64,000 nucleotides of DNA from the NCBI RefSeq assembly GCF_901933205.1, contig NC_044571.1, positions 9,525,420 through 9,589,419 on the forward strand, written 5' to 3'. Shown one piece after another: positions 62,960 to 64,000 of this stretch (position 1 is its first letter; each line of letters starts with the position of its first letter). This stretch comes from Camarhynchus parvulus (lineage: Eukaryota > Chordata > Aves > Passeriformes > Thraupidae). Both the position numbers and the translations under genes were made by a program. A model generated the notes under the pieces. The model was not told where the DNA came from, searched no databases, and saw only the letters and a program-made list of their open reading frames with translations.

Positions 62960-64000
62960 GAAAAATTATCCTAAAACGCATCAGCTGCTAGGGCAATAGG
63001 CCAGACACAGAAAAAAACCAGAGAAATTGACAAACAATGAAAATAAAGGAAGTTGCAAGACTGTCATCAATGGAGATCTGTAGGTCAGCTAACTTTGTAG
63101 GAGCCTCAAGTGAAGAAACAGTACAGCAAGTTTATTTTTTGACCCTTCTTATAGGACACTGTTCATTAATTTAAATTAAACCTCCCAAAGTAAGTGCCAT
63201 CCCCTGGTCTATTGCCAGTTTGTCTCACATTAATTGGCTGTGTCGCCTGAGCACTCTCAGGCTTTCTCCTCCTACTATTACCTGTCAATTAGTCCCTCTC
63301 CAGATTCTAATGCAATGGGGTCAATACCTCCCAAAAAACCTGAAAGCCTCCCTCTTACAGATTGTGTGCAAATCTAGCAACATGATTAATTTTGAGATCC
63401 ATTTAAACATTAAGGACAACATAGTGGCCAAAAAAGCCAGCTGGTGGGGCTTGCTTCACACACCACACTTGGGATTTTCCCCATGCTTCCAGTAATTGTG
63501 AATGTTTTTACTTAGAAGATGAAGAATAAAAGAAAGGTATTTCATCCTCTGGCATTTAAAAACATCCACGACTTACAGAAATGAAGAGTTATCTTTTAAA
63601 TAATATTTTCAGTGTGTTTTGGAGGGCTGTGTGCTTTGATTTGGTTTGGTTTGGGGTTTTTTTTTAAACTGTCCAACGCTGCCTTTATTGCCAGTAAGTA
63701 AGGAAAGGAAGATGGACAGGGTTGCCAAGCTACTAACTGGAAGAAACTTGAGACTCCTGAAGAGAGGAGGGAGGTGACCTTGAGGTGCAAAACTATTGCT
63801 TCTGCTGAATGGAGTTTAACAGGCAGAAAATTCTCGTGCTGTAGCAGAATATTTATCTGTCTCTCAAGGTTTTTTTCTTGAAAAGTATTGAGTTGGATAA
63901 TTTACTTGTTTCTTTTTCTGATCATTCACAAAAATATGGTGGAACTAATATATATTGCATTAGGAAAGTAAATTTAAAAAGCTGAAAAGATAGATGATTT

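Larger units (their letters stand above)
56129..64000. other. Intergenic DNA, no gene recognised
   Basis: AT-rich, with simple repeats. Chance-length open frames occur on both strands (for example 56343-56813 minus, 57279-57551 plus, 59257-59568 plus). I see no recognisable protein or transposon. Confidence 0.5.

Overview
This is vertebrate nuclear DNA, most likely from a songbird (passerine). It is AT-rich and gene-poor. The repeats are bird-type CR1 LINEs in several age classes, plus solo LTRs of endogenous-retrovirus type whose sequences resemble families common in songbirds. There is no bacterial-style gene packing, no operon, no CRISPR array, and no tRNA or rRNA that I could recognise.

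Only one protein-coding feature is well supported: the last coding exon of a gene on the + strand (3923-4144). It has a strong splice acceptor, an open frame ending in TAA, and an AATAAA signal 26 bases after the stop. The encoded 73-residue C-terminus resembles CFAP47, a large protein of motile cilia and sperm flagella; that name is from memory of the family, not a search. Bases 1-3922 are then its last intron, and nearly all of 4.2-64 kb is intergenic DNA downstream of it.

Repeat layout. Minus-strand CR1 pieces lie at about 9.4-9.9 kb and 14.2-14.4 kb. A much older minus-strand CR1 reverse-transcriptase fragment lies at 23.6-24.2 kb, and an old plus-strand CR1 3' end at 44.2 kb. MIR SINE relics lie at about 55.95-56.13 kb and, less surely, at 2.3 kb. 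The most structured part is 30.88-33.2 kb. There a minus-strand CR1 is interrupted by two different solo LTRs, 31245-31959 on the - strand and 32057-32444 on the + strand. Each LTR is flanked by its own perfect 6-base target duplication, CCCAGC and TCTCCA. A third solo LTR (40959-41576, - strand) is bounded by GAAGAA duplications. The 6-base duplications fit class II (ERVK-like) integrases.

No new biological system could be demonstrated. The best leads are the two LTR insertions in one CR1, a 33-base minisatellite inside one LTR, and a cluster of six TGATCA palindromes that includes two inverted repeats at 29.9 kb. A further lead is a scatter of minus-strand open frames with splice-like borders between 45.5 and 55.9 kb. 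One of them reads like the end of a von Willebrand A domain, but I could not join these frames into one consistent gene model.
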